A program made the position numbers and the translations under genes. Below the pieces are notes generated by a model that was not told where the DNA came from, searched no databases, and saw nothing but the letters and a program-made list of their open reading frames with translations. A stretch of DNA of 64,000 bases from Mucispirillum schaedleri ASF457 (lineage in GTDB: Bacteria > Chrysiogenota > Deferribacteres > Deferribacterales > Mucispirillaceae), in the NCBI RefSeq assembly GCF_000487995.2, contig NZ_CP097562.1, positions 248,001 through 312,000 on the forward strand. Reading direction: 5' to 3'. Shown one piece after another: positions 45,315 to 55,294 of the stretch (its first letter is position 1; every line of letters begins with the position of its first letter).

Positions 45315-46736
45315 CTATTTTAATTTATTAATAGTGGATGTTGTAGAATATCCTTGAACAAAATCTATAATTTTAACTCTGCCTGCATATTCTTTGCCAA
45401 CAACATCTTCTTCTTTATAATCGCCGCCTTTCACTAATATATCAGGCATAATATTTTTGATTAAATTAAGTGGTGTATCTTCTTCAAAAAAAACTATGTA
45501 ATCAACACATTCTAAAGCTTCTAAAACTACTGCCCTGTCCTGCTCATTATTAACAGGTCTTGCTGGACCTTTTAATCTTCTAACAGAATCATCACTGTTT
45601 AAACCTAAAACAAGAATATCACCTAATTCTTTTGCATGTTTTAAATAAGTAACATGTCCTCTGTGAATAATATCAAAACAGCCATTAGTAAAAACTATCT
45701 TTTTATTAAATGATTTTTCTCTTTTAATAATATCTGCAATATGATTGTAAGAAACAATTTTTGAGCTTCTAAAACCATTTAGAGAATAGTGAAGTTCGGA
45801 TAAAGTAATTGGTGCAGTTCCAAGTTTTCCAACAACAACACCTGCTGCTGCATTTGCAAGATAAACTGCATCATCAATATTGAAATGTAATCCTAAAAAT
45901 ACTGCAATACTTGAAATAACTGTATCTCCAGCACCTGAAACATCAAAAACTTCCATTGCCTGAGTTGGAATTGTTTGTATATGGTCTTTACCAATTATTG
46001 TAATACCTTTTTCGCTTCTTGTAATTATAAGATATGTAAGATTATATTTTTCTCTAATCATTGTGCCGTATTTTATAACAGGTTCATCTTCATTTTCTAT
46101 TTCACATCCACATACTTCGCTTAATTCTTTTACATTTGGAGTTACAAGATAAGCATTGCTGTATTTATCCCAGTTACTTCCTTTTGGGTCTATCAATACT
46201 TTTTTATTTTGAGAATTAGCTTTATCTATGATAAAAGAACAAATTTCTTTAGAGCATAAACCTTTGCCATAATCTGAAATAATAATTATATTATGCTTTT
46301 CAAGTTCATTTTCATATATAGATTTTATTTTATTATTTACATCTTCACTAAATGGATGAATATCTTCAAAATCAAGCCTTGCAATCTGCTGTTTGCTGCC
46401 TATTACTCTTAATTTAGAAATAGTTGGCATATCTGCATCAATAAAAAATGACTTAGCCTGAATACCATTAAATAAATTATATAAACGCATTCCTGCATCA
46501 TCATCTTTCTTTGCTGCTCCTATTATAGTGCAGTCTGCTGTAAGCCCTTTTATGTTATTTACAACATTACCAGCACCACCAAGAGTATAGCTTTCTGATT
46601 TAACATTTATCACAGGAACAGGTGCTTCTGGTGAAATTCTTGATACACTTCCATAATAATATCTATCAAGCATCATATCGCCAACTATTAATACATTTGC
46701 CTTGCTAAAATTTAAATCTGATAATAATTTATTCAT
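45315..46736 (-). CDS. hldE: Bifunctional heptose-7-P kinase / heptose-1-P adenylyltransferase
   Basis: 473 aa. N-terminal ribokinase-like domain (about 1-320): GDMMLDRYYYGSVSRISPEAPVPV, GGAGNVVNN, DVSGAGDTVIS. C-terminal cytidylyltransferase-like domain (about 345-473): VFTNGCFDIIHRGHVTYL with HRGH, and GLNSDDSVRRLKGPARP. Makes ADP-D,D-heptose, the substrate of hldD next to it. The start overlaps the TPR gene by 8 bp. Confidence 0.96.
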   Translation of the reverse strand: MNKLLSDLNFSKANVLIVGDMMLDRYYYGSVSRISPEAPVPVINVKSESYTLGGAGNVVNNIKGLTADCTIIGAAKKDDDAGMRLYNLFNGIQAKSFFIDADMPTISKLRVIGSKQQIARLDFEDIHPFSEDVNNKIKSIYENELEKHNIIIISDYGKGLCSKEICSFIIDKANSQNKKVLIDPKGSNWDKYSNAYLVTPNVKELSEVCGCEIENEDEPVIKYGTMIREKYNLTYLIITRSEKGITIIGKDHIQTIPTQAMEVFDVSGAGDTVISSIAVFLGLHFNIDDAVYLANAAAGVVVGKLGTAPITLSELHYSLNGFRSSKIVSYNHIADIIKREKSFNKKIVFTNGCFDIIHRGHVTYLKHAKELGDILVLGLNSDDSVRRLKGPARPVNNEQDRAVVLEALECVDYIVFFEEDTPLNLIKNIMPDILVKGGDYKEEDVVGKEYAGRVKIIDFVQGYSTTSTINKLK

Positions 46737-47472
46737 TTTTCTTTTCTACTTCCTTTAATTTTTTATTTAAACTTGCAGCTTTAATTTTTGCATCAATTTG
46801 ATTTGGAGAATCACTACTTATTTGATTATACCAGTTTATGGCATCTCTTATTAAAAAAGCTGTTGGATTACTGTCCCTTTCTATTTCTGCCATTTTATCA
46901 TTGCCTATCTGATAAGCAAGCTGGTCCATTAACTCTATAATTTTACTGCTTGGTTGTTTTATATATAATAAAGCATTATAAGCTCTTTCATATTCACCAT
47001 TATTAGCAAGTTCTTTTGCTCTATTATAGTATCTTTCAGGCAGTTCTCTTTTAAGTCTTTCAGCATCTTTTAAAATCTGAGCCTGTAACTCTTCTGCTTT
47101 TTCATAAACTGGTGATGATGGAAAAATTTCATATACTAAAGTATTTGCTTTATCAAGTTTTTCTGCTGCATCAACATAATCACCTCTATCCATTGCACGC
47201 ACTGCACTATTCCTGTATGACACTGCATTTTTCAATTTTGTATCGCTGTCCACTTGTGCAAAAAGCTGAGATTTATAAGCAATAATTTTTCTATTAGTTG
47301 GATTAAGCTCTAAAGCTTTTAAAATAGTATCATGAGCTTCATATATTTTACCTTCTGCCTCTAACTGTTTAGCCTGTTCATAAAGTTTATTTTCTTCACC
47401 AGTAAAATATTTATAACCGCTGAATGCTATACCACCCACTATTAGTAAAACTCCAACAGCAACTTTCCACAT
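46729..47472 (-). CDS. Membrane-anchored TPR protein
   Basis: 247 aa: an N-terminal anchor (about 3-22) followed by helix pairs of TPR type, for example LYEQAKQLEAEGKIYEAHDTILKALELNP (residues about 31-60) and RYYNRAKELANNGEYERAYNALL (about 147-170). No catalytic motif. It lies between hldE and another helical protein, sharing one base with the latter's stop. A scaffold role for surface assembly is only a guess. Confidence 0.7.
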   Translation of the reverse strand: MWKVAVGVLLIVGGIAFSGYKYFTGEENKLYEQAKQLEAEGKIYEAHDTILKALELNPTNRKIIAYKSQLFAQVDSDTKLKNAVSYRNSAVRAMDRGDYVDAAEKLDKANTLVYEIFPSSPVYEKAEELQAQILKDAERLKRELPERYYNRAKELANNGEYERAYNALLYIKQPSSKIIELMDQLAYQIGNDKMAEIERDSNPTAFLIRDAINWYNQISSDSPNQIDAKIKAASLNKKLKEVEKKNE

Positions 47473-48770
47473 TATAAATTACCTCTGTTTACAGCTCTTT
47501 TTACCATACCAGATAAATCCACATCAGTAATTTTATTTAAATAATTATTATACTGAGCATCATTTCCAAGATAAAAATAAGCTATTGCCATATAAGCAGT
47601 ATCTAACTGACTGCTTCCACTGCCGCCTAATTTGATTACTGCATTATAGTCTTTAAATTTCAACAGCGATTCATACATAGATGCTTTATCTGGGCATCTT
47701 TCAAATTTATTCAAAAACTTAATATTATATAACTTTTTGCCTATAATATATTTACTGTATTCGCAAAGCTTTAAAGTATCCTGAACAGTTAAGGTGCCTA
47801 TAAACCATGAGATTTTTTCTTTATCTTCTTTTCTCATATAACATGCTAATTTTGTCTTATTAAAATCAGGACTTTTTGTGCCAAGACATTTATCCACTAA
47901 ATCACAGTCAAAATTAATCATTTCTTTATTAGATGCTTCTATCATTCTGCAATATACTACTTTATCAAGCTTATAATCATTTTTTACTTCTTTTTTAAAT
48001 GACTCAATATATTTCTTATAATCACCATTTTTCCATATATCATCAAGCACAAATGAAGTAAGTTCGCTGTCCTGATATATTTTATAAAGAGCATAAAACT
48101 CTGCTTTCATATTATTAGAGTAAAAATATTTACCATAAAAATTCATAAGTTTAGGTGTGCGTTTTTCTGCCTTTAAATTATCATAAGTAGAAAAAACAAG
48201 TTCCTTATCTTTATGCACTCTTTCTAACACAGTATACAGTGTTTCAGAAGATACATCAATTCTGCTTAAAAGATTAGTAATATCTTTATCAACTATACAT
48301 GAACTTTTTGCATAAACTTCAAGATACTCATTTTTAGGACTTGTTAAAAGCAGATTTTTTGCTCCATTACAGTTTAATTTTGTTTCTATAAACATTTGGT
48401 CTTTAAGCATTTTTTGTCTATCAAACCTACTGTCTTTAAAATTTGCAAGCTGAGCAAAACTATATTGTGCAGCTTTATAGTTACCTTGCGACATATATAC
48501 CTGATAAAGCAGATATGTTGCAAAACCTGCTTTTTGAGACTTATTTTCATATTTTAAATAATTTGCAAGACAATATTCAGCCACATCATACAAACCATCA
48601 TCATAAGCTTTCAAACCTACAAAATAATCATCATTAAAACTCATATCTGGAGCTTTAATTGTTGTTTCAGCCTTTTTATTTTCTACATTATTTTTACTTT
48701 TATTATCAGCACTATATCCATTAAAAGCAAAAATCAGTATAGAAAAAACAGTAAATGTTATTTTATACAT
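47472..48770 (-). CDS. Secreted helical-repeat protein of unknown function
   Basis: 432 aa with a signal peptide (about 1-20, ending GYSA). The remaining part is helical with TPR-like units (YFVGLKAYDDGLYDVAEYCLA and GFATYLLYQVYMSQGNYKAAQ near the N-terminus, AYMAIAYFYLGNDAQYNNYL near the C-terminus). A tol-pal YbgF-like role is possible but I recognise no family. It overlaps the FAD oxidoreductase gene by 13 bp. Confidence 0.7.
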   Translation of the reverse strand: MYKITFTVFSILIFAFNGYSADNKSKNNVENKKAETTIKAPDMSFNDDYFVGLKAYDDGLYDVAEYCLANYLKYENKSQKAGFATYLLYQVYMSQGNYKAAQYSFAQLANFKDSRFDRQKMLKDQMFIETKLNCNGAKNLLLTSPKNEYLEVYAKSSCIVDKDITNLLSRIDVSSETLYTVLERVHKDKELVFSTYDNLKAEKRTPKLMNFYGKYFYSNNMKAEFYALYKIYQDSELTSFVLDDIWKNGDYKKYIESFKKEVKNDYKLDKVVYCRMIEASNKEMINFDCDLVDKCLGTKSPDFNKTKLACYMRKEDKEKISWFIGTLTVQDTLKLCEYSKYIIGKKLYNIKFLNKFERCPDKASMYESLLKFKDYNAVIKLGGSGSSQLDTAYMAIAYFYLGNDAQYNNYLNKITDVDLSGMVKRAVNRGNL

Positions 48771-51598
48771 TTATCTACTACCTCAATAGGATGCATTACT
48801 TCTTTACTGCCTAAATGCTCCATTTGCATAGAACATGTAGGACATTCTGTAATACCTGCACTACATTGTGAAGCCATTAGCTTATCCACCATAGGTTTGC
48901 CTATTTTTATTGATAAATCATAGTTTTTAGCAGACATTCCCCAGCTTCCTGCCATACCACAGCAGCCGCTTTTTAAATCATCTACTTTTATCCCTTTAAG
49001 TTTTTTTAAAACATTTTGAGTGCTTGCAGGATTTTTTAACAGTTTTATATGGCATGGTATATGATAACCAAGGCTCATATTTTGTTCTAAAACTTCAACT
49101 TTATCTATATGTTTTTCAACTAAATCCATAATAAATATAGTTTTATCTCTAATTTTTTGAGTAATTTCATCATTTTGGTAATAAAGCCATTCTTTTGTTA
49201 AAGATAATGTGCAGCTTGAACAAGCAGAAACTATATAATCAACCTGATCTATTAAGCTGCCCCATTCTTTTAAATTCTTTTTGATTTGATTTCGTGTATC
49301 TTTTGCTAGTCCTTTTGATAAATGTGGAATACCGCAGCAGTGCTGATCAGGAGTTACTACTTTATAACCTAATTTTTTAAGAACATTTATTGTGCTTTCA
49401 CCAATTTCAGGTTTAATGTAGGATGCATAGCATCCAGCAAAATACATTACAACTTTTTCTCCATTGCCTTCTGTTTGGTTTACTCGTTCATATAATGATT
49501 TAGATGCAAATTTTACAAATTTTCTGTTACTTGAAAGACCAGTTGTAATTTTAAGTATATTACGCATAAATTTTGGTGCCATTAATGCTGAAACTACAGG
49601 GCTTAATTTATGAGTAATTTTTCCTGCCATTTCAAAATTAGTAACTAATTTTGCATCCATTGAAACACCAAATTTTTTAGCATATCTTGATTTTGCTTCT
49701 AAGGCAAGTTTTGGTATATTCACTTTTGATGGACATTCTTTTGAGCAGCTTCCACAGTTTACACAGTGATTTATCACATACTGAAATGCTTCCTGATACA
49801 TTGCTTCAGAATCTATTACATTACTTAAAAGCCCTCTTAAAATATTTGCCTTTGCTTTTGGTGCTGCTGCTTCATCTCTTAAAGCTTTATATACAGGACA
49901 CATTCTGGTAGCATTTGTAACTGTTGTGCATTTTGAACAGCCATGACATTTTTCTGCTTCTAAAATAAAATCTTCTTCCCATACAAGCTGTTTATTTAAT
50001 GCTTTATCACTTACACCATAATCAGCACCATATCTTAAATGTTTAGTCATTTGAGCAGGGTCACTTACAACTTTTATTTCAGGGTTAAATAATCCATCTG
50101 GGTCTAATATAGATTTTACTCTCAAAAATAAAGAATAAAGCTCTGTATTATACTGTTTATTAATATAGCATGAACGAATTCTTCCATCTCCATGTTCTCC
50201 AGATATTGTGCCATTTAATTTGTTTACAAGCTCAAATACTTCATCTGCTAATATTTTTAATAAGTTTATATCATAAGGGTCTTTTAAATCTAGTAAAGGT
50301 CTGTTATGTAAAAGACCTTTTGCAATATGACCATAACTTACAAAATCTACTTTATGTCTAGTAAATATTTCATAAAGTCCATCAAAATATTCAACTAATT
50401 TATCAGTAGGCACTGCTGCATCTTCTACTAATGCAAGAATTTTCTTTTTACCTTTTAATAAATACAATATAGGAACTGCAGCTTTTCTAACTGCCCAGTA
50501 GCTTGCTTTTTCTTCTTCACTTACTGCTGTAAATGTTTTAGAAGCATAGTTTTTCTCAGTTATTTCTTTTACTGTATCTTGGCAGTATTTACTTACTTCT
50601 TCTATGCTATCCCCTTCAAATTCAAACATTAATATATTATCAACATCTGTTGGAATCCTGCCTTCTAATGATGGTTCATGAGTAACTGCTAAATTTAAAA
50701 GAGATTTATCCATTATCTCTATACCAGCAGGCTCAAATTTTAAACCTACTTGAGCAGCTTTTGAGCTGTTTGTTTTATTATCAAAATATGCAATAACTAA
50801 TGCATTATATGGTTTTTTACGGATTACTCTAAAAGTAAGCTTAGTAATAATACCAAGAGTGCCTTCAGAACCGCCAAACAATTTATGAAGTTTTAATGAG
50901 TTTTCATAAACAGCATCTCTTAATTCATAGCCGCATACATTGCATTTTATAGGTGGATAAGAACCATTTATAACATGCTGATTATTATTTAAAACACCAT
51001 AAAGCTCTTTTAATTCAGGACTTAATTTACCAATATCAGTTTTTGCTATATTTGAAAAAGTATCTATATGCCCATCATGAAAAACTACTTCTGCATCAAC
51101 TATATAATCTGCCACATTACCATACTTGACAGAATATCCACCACCAGCATTTGTGCCATACATTCCACCAAATGTTGCATATTCACCACTTGATGGAGCA
51201 GCAGGAAACCACATTGAACTGCCTTTTAAAAATGCTTCTAATTCTCCATATTTATACCCCGGCTCACAAGTAAAAGTGCCTTCTATATCACTTATTTTTT
51301 CATAACCTAGCATATTATTCATATATTTACAGAAATCAATAACTATGCCTCTGCCTATAGCTGCACCACATAAACCAGAACCTGCACCACGACTGTGAAT
51401 GGAAATCTGATATTTATTTGCAAATTTTACTATTTCAACTACATCATCAGTAGATTTTGGATACACTATGCATGCAGGCTCTACTCTAAAAATACTTCCG
51501 TCAGTAGAGTGCATATATCTTCTTATTTTATCAGTATAAATATCGCCTGTTACTTTATTCTTTAATTCATCAAAAATATTTTCATTTGAATTACTCAT
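48758..51598 (-). CDS. FAD-linked oxidase fused to Fe-S/CCG domains (D-lactate or 2-hydroxyacid dehydrogenase-like)
   Basis: 946 aa. N-terminal FAD_binding_4 domain (about 35-260, SRGAGSGLCGAA at 69-80, GGMYGTNAGGGYSVKYGN) and C-terminal FAD-oxidase domain (about 270-525, GHIAKGLLHNRPLLD, SGEHGDGRIR). Then two ferredoxin-like 4Fe-4S sites (CHGCSKCTTVTNATRMCP; CVNCGSCSKECPSK) and two CCG domains (CCGIPHLSKG, CCGMAGSWGM). This is the YdiJ/Dld-II architecture: oxidation of D-lactate or D-2-hydroxyacids with electrons passed to quinone. Substrate is uncertain. It heads the long minus-strand run. Confidence 0.92.
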   Translation of the reverse strand: MSNSNENIFDELKNKVTGDIYTDKIRRYMHSTDGSIFRVEPACIVYPKSTDDVVEIVKFANKYQISIHSRGAGSGLCGAAIGRGIVIDFCKYMNNMLGYEKISDIEGTFTCEPGYKYGELEAFLKGSSMWFPAAPSSGEYATFGGMYGTNAGGGYSVKYGNVADYIVDAEVVFHDGHIDTFSNIAKTDIGKLSPELKELYGVLNNNQHVINGSYPPIKCNVCGYELRDAVYENSLKLHKLFGGSEGTLGIITKLTFRVIRKKPYNALVIAYFDNKTNSSKAAQVGLKFEPAGIEIMDKSLLNLAVTHEPSLEGRIPTDVDNILMFEFEGDSIEEVSKYCQDTVKEITEKNYASKTFTAVSEEEKASYWAVRKAAVPILYLLKGKKKILALVEDAAVPTDKLVEYFDGLYEIFTRHKVDFVSYGHIAKGLLHNRPLLDLKDPYDINLLKILADEVFELVNKLNGTISGEHGDGRIRSCYINKQYNTELYSLFLRVKSILDPDGLFNPEIKVVSDPAQMTKHLRYGADYGVSDKALNKQLVWEEDFILEAEKCHGCSKCTTVTNATRMCPVYKALRDEAAAPKAKANILRGLLSNVIDSEAMYQEAFQYVINHCVNCGSCSKECPSKVNIPKLALEAKSRYAKKFGVSMDAKLVTNFEMAGKITHKLSPVVSALMAPKFMRNILKITTGLSSNRKFVKFASKSLYERVNQTEGNGEKVVMYFAGCYASYIKPEIGESTINVLKKLGYKVVTPDQHCCGIPHLSKGLAKDTRNQIKKNLKEWGSLIDQVDYIVSACSSCTLSLTKEWLYYQNDEITQKIRDKTIFIMDLVEKHIDKVEVLEQNMSLGYHIPCHIKLLKNPASTQNVLKKLKGIKVDDLKSGCCGMAGSWGMSAKNYDLSIKIGKPMVDKLMASQCSAGITECPTCSMQMEHLGSKEVMHPIEVVDKCIK

Positions 51599-51631
51599 AT
51601 AATCCTCATATAAATTATTATATCTTTTTTT

Positions 51632-51660
51632 ATTATATCAAATTTTAAAACAAATTTACA
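51632..51660 (-). promoter_or_regulatory. Candidate promoter for the 23-kb minus-strand gene run
   Basis: On the minus strand TGTAAA (51660-51655), 17 nt, then a perfect TATAAT (51637-51632), 34 nt before the start at 51598, which is preceded by GAGGAT. The -35 is weak (3/6). Confidence 0.5.
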
Positions 51661-51708
51661 GCATAATTTTTATATTGTATAAAATATATTTTGTAAATAA
51701 TTTTATAC

Positions 51709-51738
51709 TTGATTTATGTAGATATTTCATAATATAAA
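51709..51738 (+). promoter_or_regulatory. Candidate promoter for the pdxA operon
   Basis: TTGATT (51709-51714), 18 nt, TATAAA (51733-51738), 34 nt before the pdxA ATG. This divergent gap (51599-51771) contains nothing else that I can identify. Confidence 0.45.
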
Positions 51739-51771
51739 TATGACTGACAATATAAAAAAATAAGGTAATGT

Positions 51772-52731
51772 ATGCAAAAATTTTCCCTAGTTATTACAGC
51801 AGGCGACCCAGCTGGAATTGGATATGAAGAAGTATGTAAATTTTTCTTAGATGATGAAAGTAAAAAATATGATATTGCATTAATTGGCCATAAATGGATT
51901 GTAGAAAAGACATATAAAAATATATTAAAAAAAGATATACCAGATCACTTAACAGTATTAGAACCTGATAATAATATATTTCACTATGAATATGGCAAAA
52001 TAAGTGCAGAGTGTGGAAAAGCTGCAATTTCATATATTGATATGGCAGTTCAGGGTGCATTAAACGGTGATTTTGATGCTGTTATCACCTGCCCTATCAA
52101 TAAGAAATCTATTAAAGATGCAGGATATAATTTTCCAGGTCATACAGAATATTTAGCTTATCTTTCAAATATAGATAATCAAGCCATGATGCTTGCAGGA
52201 AAATATGTAAAAACTATTCTAGCTACAACACATTATCCATTAAAAGATGTAGCATCCCATTTAGATGAAAATACTGTTATAAATGCAATAGAAAGTGCTT
52301 ATGATGCAGGCAGGTATTTTGGCAGATTATCACCTAAAATTGCTGTATGCGGCTTAAACCCTCATGCTGGTGATAATGGAGCATTAGGTTATGAAGAACA
52401 GACTATTATTTTGCCAGCCATAGAAAAAAGCAGAAAAAATAATATAAATGTATATGGCCCATTTCCAGCTGATACTATATATACAAAAGCACAAGAATGG
52501 GACTTTATTATATCAATGTATCATGACCAGGGAATGATACCTGTGAAAATGGATGCCTTTGGAGAAGCTGTAAATATTACACTTAACCTGCCCTTTATCA
52601 GAACATCTGTTGACCACGGAACAGCTTTTGATATTGCAGGAAAAGGAATATGCTCTTATTCAAGTTTAATTAAAGCCGTAAATATGGCAAAAATGATGGT
52701 AGAATATGATAAATCTGTTAGAAGCATTTAA
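51772..52731 (+). CDS. pdxA: 4-hydroxythreonine-4-phosphate dehydrogenase
   Basis: Pyridoxal 5'-phosphate synthesis (DXP-dependent route). 319 aa with the N-terminal ITAGDPAGIGYE, TCPINKKSIKDAGYNFPGHTEYLAYLS with metal-binding His, CGLNPHAGDNGALGYEE, and SMYHDQGMIPVK with the third metal ligand. AAGG precedes the ATG. It overlaps rsmA by 26 bp; the pdxA-rsmA pairing is common. Confidence 0.96.
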   Translation: MQKFSLVITAGDPAGIGYEEVCKFFLDDESKKYDIALIGHKWIVEKTYKNILKKDIPDHLTVLEPDNNIFHYEYGKISAECGKAAISYIDMAVQGALNGDFDAVITCPINKKSIKDAGYNFPGHTEYLAYLSNIDNQAMMLAGKYVKTILATTHYPLKDVASHLDENTVINAIESAYDAGRYFGRLSPKIAVCGLNPHAGDNGALGYEEQTIILPAIEKSRKNNINVYGPFPADTIYTKAQEWDFIISMYHDQGMIPVKMDAFGEAVNITLNLPFIRTSVDHGTAFDIAGKGICSYSSLIKAVNMAKMMVEYDKSVRSI

Positions 52732-53524
52732 AAATGAAGATAGTTTTACAAAGAAAAAATTTGGTCAGCATTTTTTAACAAATAAAGCTATACTTGATAA
52801 AATTATAGAAGCTGCAAACATTACTGAAAATGATAATGTTATTGAAATAGGACCGGGATGTGGTGTTTTAACTCAGTTAATTACAGAAACAAAAGCTTCA
52901 ACAATAGCTTTAGAAATAGATACTGAGCTTATGGAGTTTTTAAATAGATACCTTTTTTTTTATAAAAACTTAACAATTATTAATCAGGATGCTTCAACTG
53001 CTGATTATGATAAAATATATGAAGATAAACCTGTTATTATTATTGGCAACCTGCCATATAATGTATCAGTTAAAATATTTGAAAAAGCAGCAATGAGAAA
53101 AAATATTAAAAATATGGTATTTATGTTTCAAAAAGAAGTTGCAGACAGGATTATTGCAAAACCTAATTCAAAAGCATATTCTTCTCTTTCCGTTTTTACA
53201 AGTTATTTTTTTGATACAATAAAAATAAAAGATATAAGTGGTGCAAATTTTTGGCCTAATGCCAATGTAATGAGCACAGTTTTAAAATTTGTGCCAAAAA
53301 AAGAAAGAGAATTTACTGGTGAAAAAGAGCAGCAGTTTTTTAAATTTTTGCGTCATGCTTTCAGACAAAAAAGAAAAACTTTAAAAAATAATCTGCATGA
53401 TATTGATGATATAAGCAGCTTGTTATCGCAGGCTGGTCTTATTAATACATCAAGAGCAGAAGAACTAACTCTTGAAAAATTTAAGGAATTATTTAATATA
53501 ACTTATGAGAAACACACCTTTTAA
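52706..53524 (+). CDS. rsmA: 16S rRNA dimethyladenosine transferase
   Basis: RsmA/KsgA dimethylates A1518 and A1519 of 16S rRNA. 272 aa: KFGQHFLTNKAILDKII, SAM motif VIEIGPGCGVLT, ALEIDTELMEFL, catalytic NLPYNVSVKI and the downstream FMFQKEVADRI. Length is standard. The gene ends 20 bp inside the exonuclease gene. Confidence 0.96.
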   Translation: MINLLEAFKNEDSFTKKKFGQHFLTNKAILDKIIEAANITENDNVIEIGPGCGVLTQLITETKASTIALEIDTELMEFLNRYLFFYKNLTIINQDASTADYDKIYEDKPVIIIGNLPYNVSVKIFEKAAMRKNIKNMVFMFQKEVADRIIAKPNSKAYSSLSVFTSYFFDTIKIKDISGANFWPNANVMSTVLKFVPKKEREFTGEKEQQFFKFLRHAFRQKRKTLKNNLHDIDDISSLLSQAGLINTSRAEELTLEKFKELFNITYEKHTF

Positions 53525-54083
53525 TCAACTAACATACACTGTTATAGACACAGAAACAACTGGATACAGCCCAAAGTATGCAAAAATGGTAGAAATAGCA
53601 GCAGTAAAAATATATCCTGATTATCAGATAGATTATAATGATACATTCTCTGCTTTAATTAATCCAGAAATTGATATTCCTTACAATGCTTATAAAATAC
53701 ATAGGATATCAAATGAAATGGTACAGGATAAACCACTTATCCATGAAGTGCTGCCATCTTTTTTATCTTTTGCTTCTAAAAGCATTATAGTAGGTCATAA
53801 TATTAATTTTGATATGAGGTTTATTGAATATGAAGCTGCCTGCTGTTTGCTGGAGCTGCCATTTTCTTGCAGTATTGATACTTTAAAAATTGCTAAAAAA
53901 GCAGTGCCAGGACTTTCTGCTTATAAACTTGATAATCTTATTAATTACTTTAATATTAATATATCACTTCCAGAAAATGACAGACACAGAGCATTATTTG
54001 ATGCAGTCAATACAGCAATCATATTAACAGAATGCTTTAAAATACTAGAAAAACAGGGAATTTGTAATATTTCTCATTTATAG
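53505..54083 (+). CDS. DnaQ-like 3'-5' exonuclease (DEDDh)
   Basis: 192 aa exonuclease of the polymerase epsilon / PolC type: VIDTETTGYSPKYAKMVEIAAVKI (motif I), VGHNINFDMRFIEYEA (motif II), DRHRALFDA (motif III, His and Asp). A stand-alone proofreading or DNA repair nuclease; not enough is seen to call it DnaQ. Overlaps rsmA by 20 bp. Its exact start could also lie a few codons further in. Confidence 0.9.
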   Translation: MRNTPFNQLTYTVIDTETTGYSPKYAKMVEIAAVKIYPDYQIDYNDTFSALINPEIDIPYNAYKIHRISNEMVQDKPLIHEVLPSFLSFASKSIIVGHNINFDMRFIEYEAACCLLELPFSCSIDTLKIAKKAVPGLSAYKLDNLINYFNINISLPENDRHRALFDAVNTAIILTECFKILEKQGICNISHL

Positions 54084-54148
54084 GCTTGCAAAATATTAAC
54101 TTTATCTGTATAAATAAAATCAATTTAAATCAAGGTGGTTTATAAATA

Positions 54149-55294
54149 TTGAATAAGTTTGAATCTTATTATGCAGATAAATTTGAATTTAAAAACTTAG
54201 ATTTATCATTAAACCGTATTGATAATGCTTTAACAGAAGCGGGGTTTAATGAAAAAAGTCTTGGAAGTATAATCCATATTGCCGGCACTAATGGTAAAGG
54301 GTCTACTTCATTCTTTTTATATCAAATGCTTAACTTGTCAGGATATAAAACTGCACTTTTTACATCTCCCCATATTTTAAAAATCAATGAAAGAATATCT
54401 TATAGTTTATCAGATATTTCTGATGATGATATGGATAATATCTTTACTCCATATCAAGATAATCTTATAAAAAACAACCTTTCATATTTTGAAGCAGTTT
54501 TTTTTACTGCAATAATGCATTTTGCATCAAAATCACCCGATTTTACAATTTTAGAAACAGGCTTAGGCGGCAGATTTGATGCAACAAACACAAATCTTAT
54601 TAATAATAAACTTTGTGTAATAACTTCTATGGGACATGACCATGCTGCATATCTTGGAAACAATATTTATGGTATAATCAATGAAAAACTTGGTATTTTA
54701 AGAGATAATTCTACACTTATTCTTGCTTATAATAAACCATTTGTATTAGAATATATTAAAAATACAGTTAAAAATAAAATCAAATTTATAGAAAAAGATA
54801 TGATAATCAGTGATAAAGATTATCCATATCCATATAATGAAAATTATACTACATCATCATATATTTATAAGCTTCTTTTAAATCATGAGTTTATATATAA
54901 TACAGAATTAAAACTGCCACCATGCAGAATGGAAAAACTAGGCAATGTTATATTAGACGGCTCTCATAATATGTCTGGAATATTAAAGATTAAAGAAACA
55001 TGGAAAAAACAGAATATTAGTGCAGTTATATTTACAGTTACTAATGACAGAAATATAGAAAATACAGCAGAAATATTAAAACAGGTATCCCATAACCTGA
55101 TTGTAACTACACTTCCAGATAACATTAGAAGTATAAAAGAATACAGTAAGAATGATATAGTATTTATACAATCACCAGTAGAAGCAATTATATATGCAAA
55201 AAATCATTTTACAGGCACTATTTTAGTAACAGGCTCATTTTATTTATGTGCATATATTAAAGAATATTTAAATGGCAGCAGAAATGAAATATAA
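54149..55294 (+). CDS. folC: Bifunctional folylpolyglutamate synthase / dihydrofolate synthase
   Basis: Mur-ligase-like enzyme joining glutamate to dihydropteroate and folate. 381 aa, slightly short against about 420. ATP P-loop GTNGKGST (46-53), TSPHILKINERI, ETGLGGRFDATN and VILDGSHNMSGI are visible. TTG start with AAGGTGG (54132-54138) 10 nt before. The last residues overlap the lptD start. The short C-terminal domain may just be reduced. Confidence 0.93.
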   Translation: MNKFESYYADKFEFKNLDLSLNRIDNALTEAGFNEKSLGSIIHIAGTNGKGSTSFFLYQMLNLSGYKTALFTSPHILKINERISYSLSDISDDDMDNIFTPYQDNLIKNNLSYFEAVFFTAIMHFASKSPDFTILETGLGGRFDATNTNLINNKLCVITSMGHDHAAYLGNNIYGIINEKLGILRDNSTLILAYNKPFVLEYIKNTVKNKIKFIEKDMIISDKDYPYPYNENYTTSSYIYKLLLNHEFIYNTELKLPPCRMEKLGNVILDGSHNMSGILKIKETWKKQNISAVIFTVTNDRNIENTAEILKQVSHNLIVTTLPDNIRSIKEYSKNDIVFIQSPVEAIIYAKNHFTGTILVTGSFYLCAYIKEYLNGSRNEI

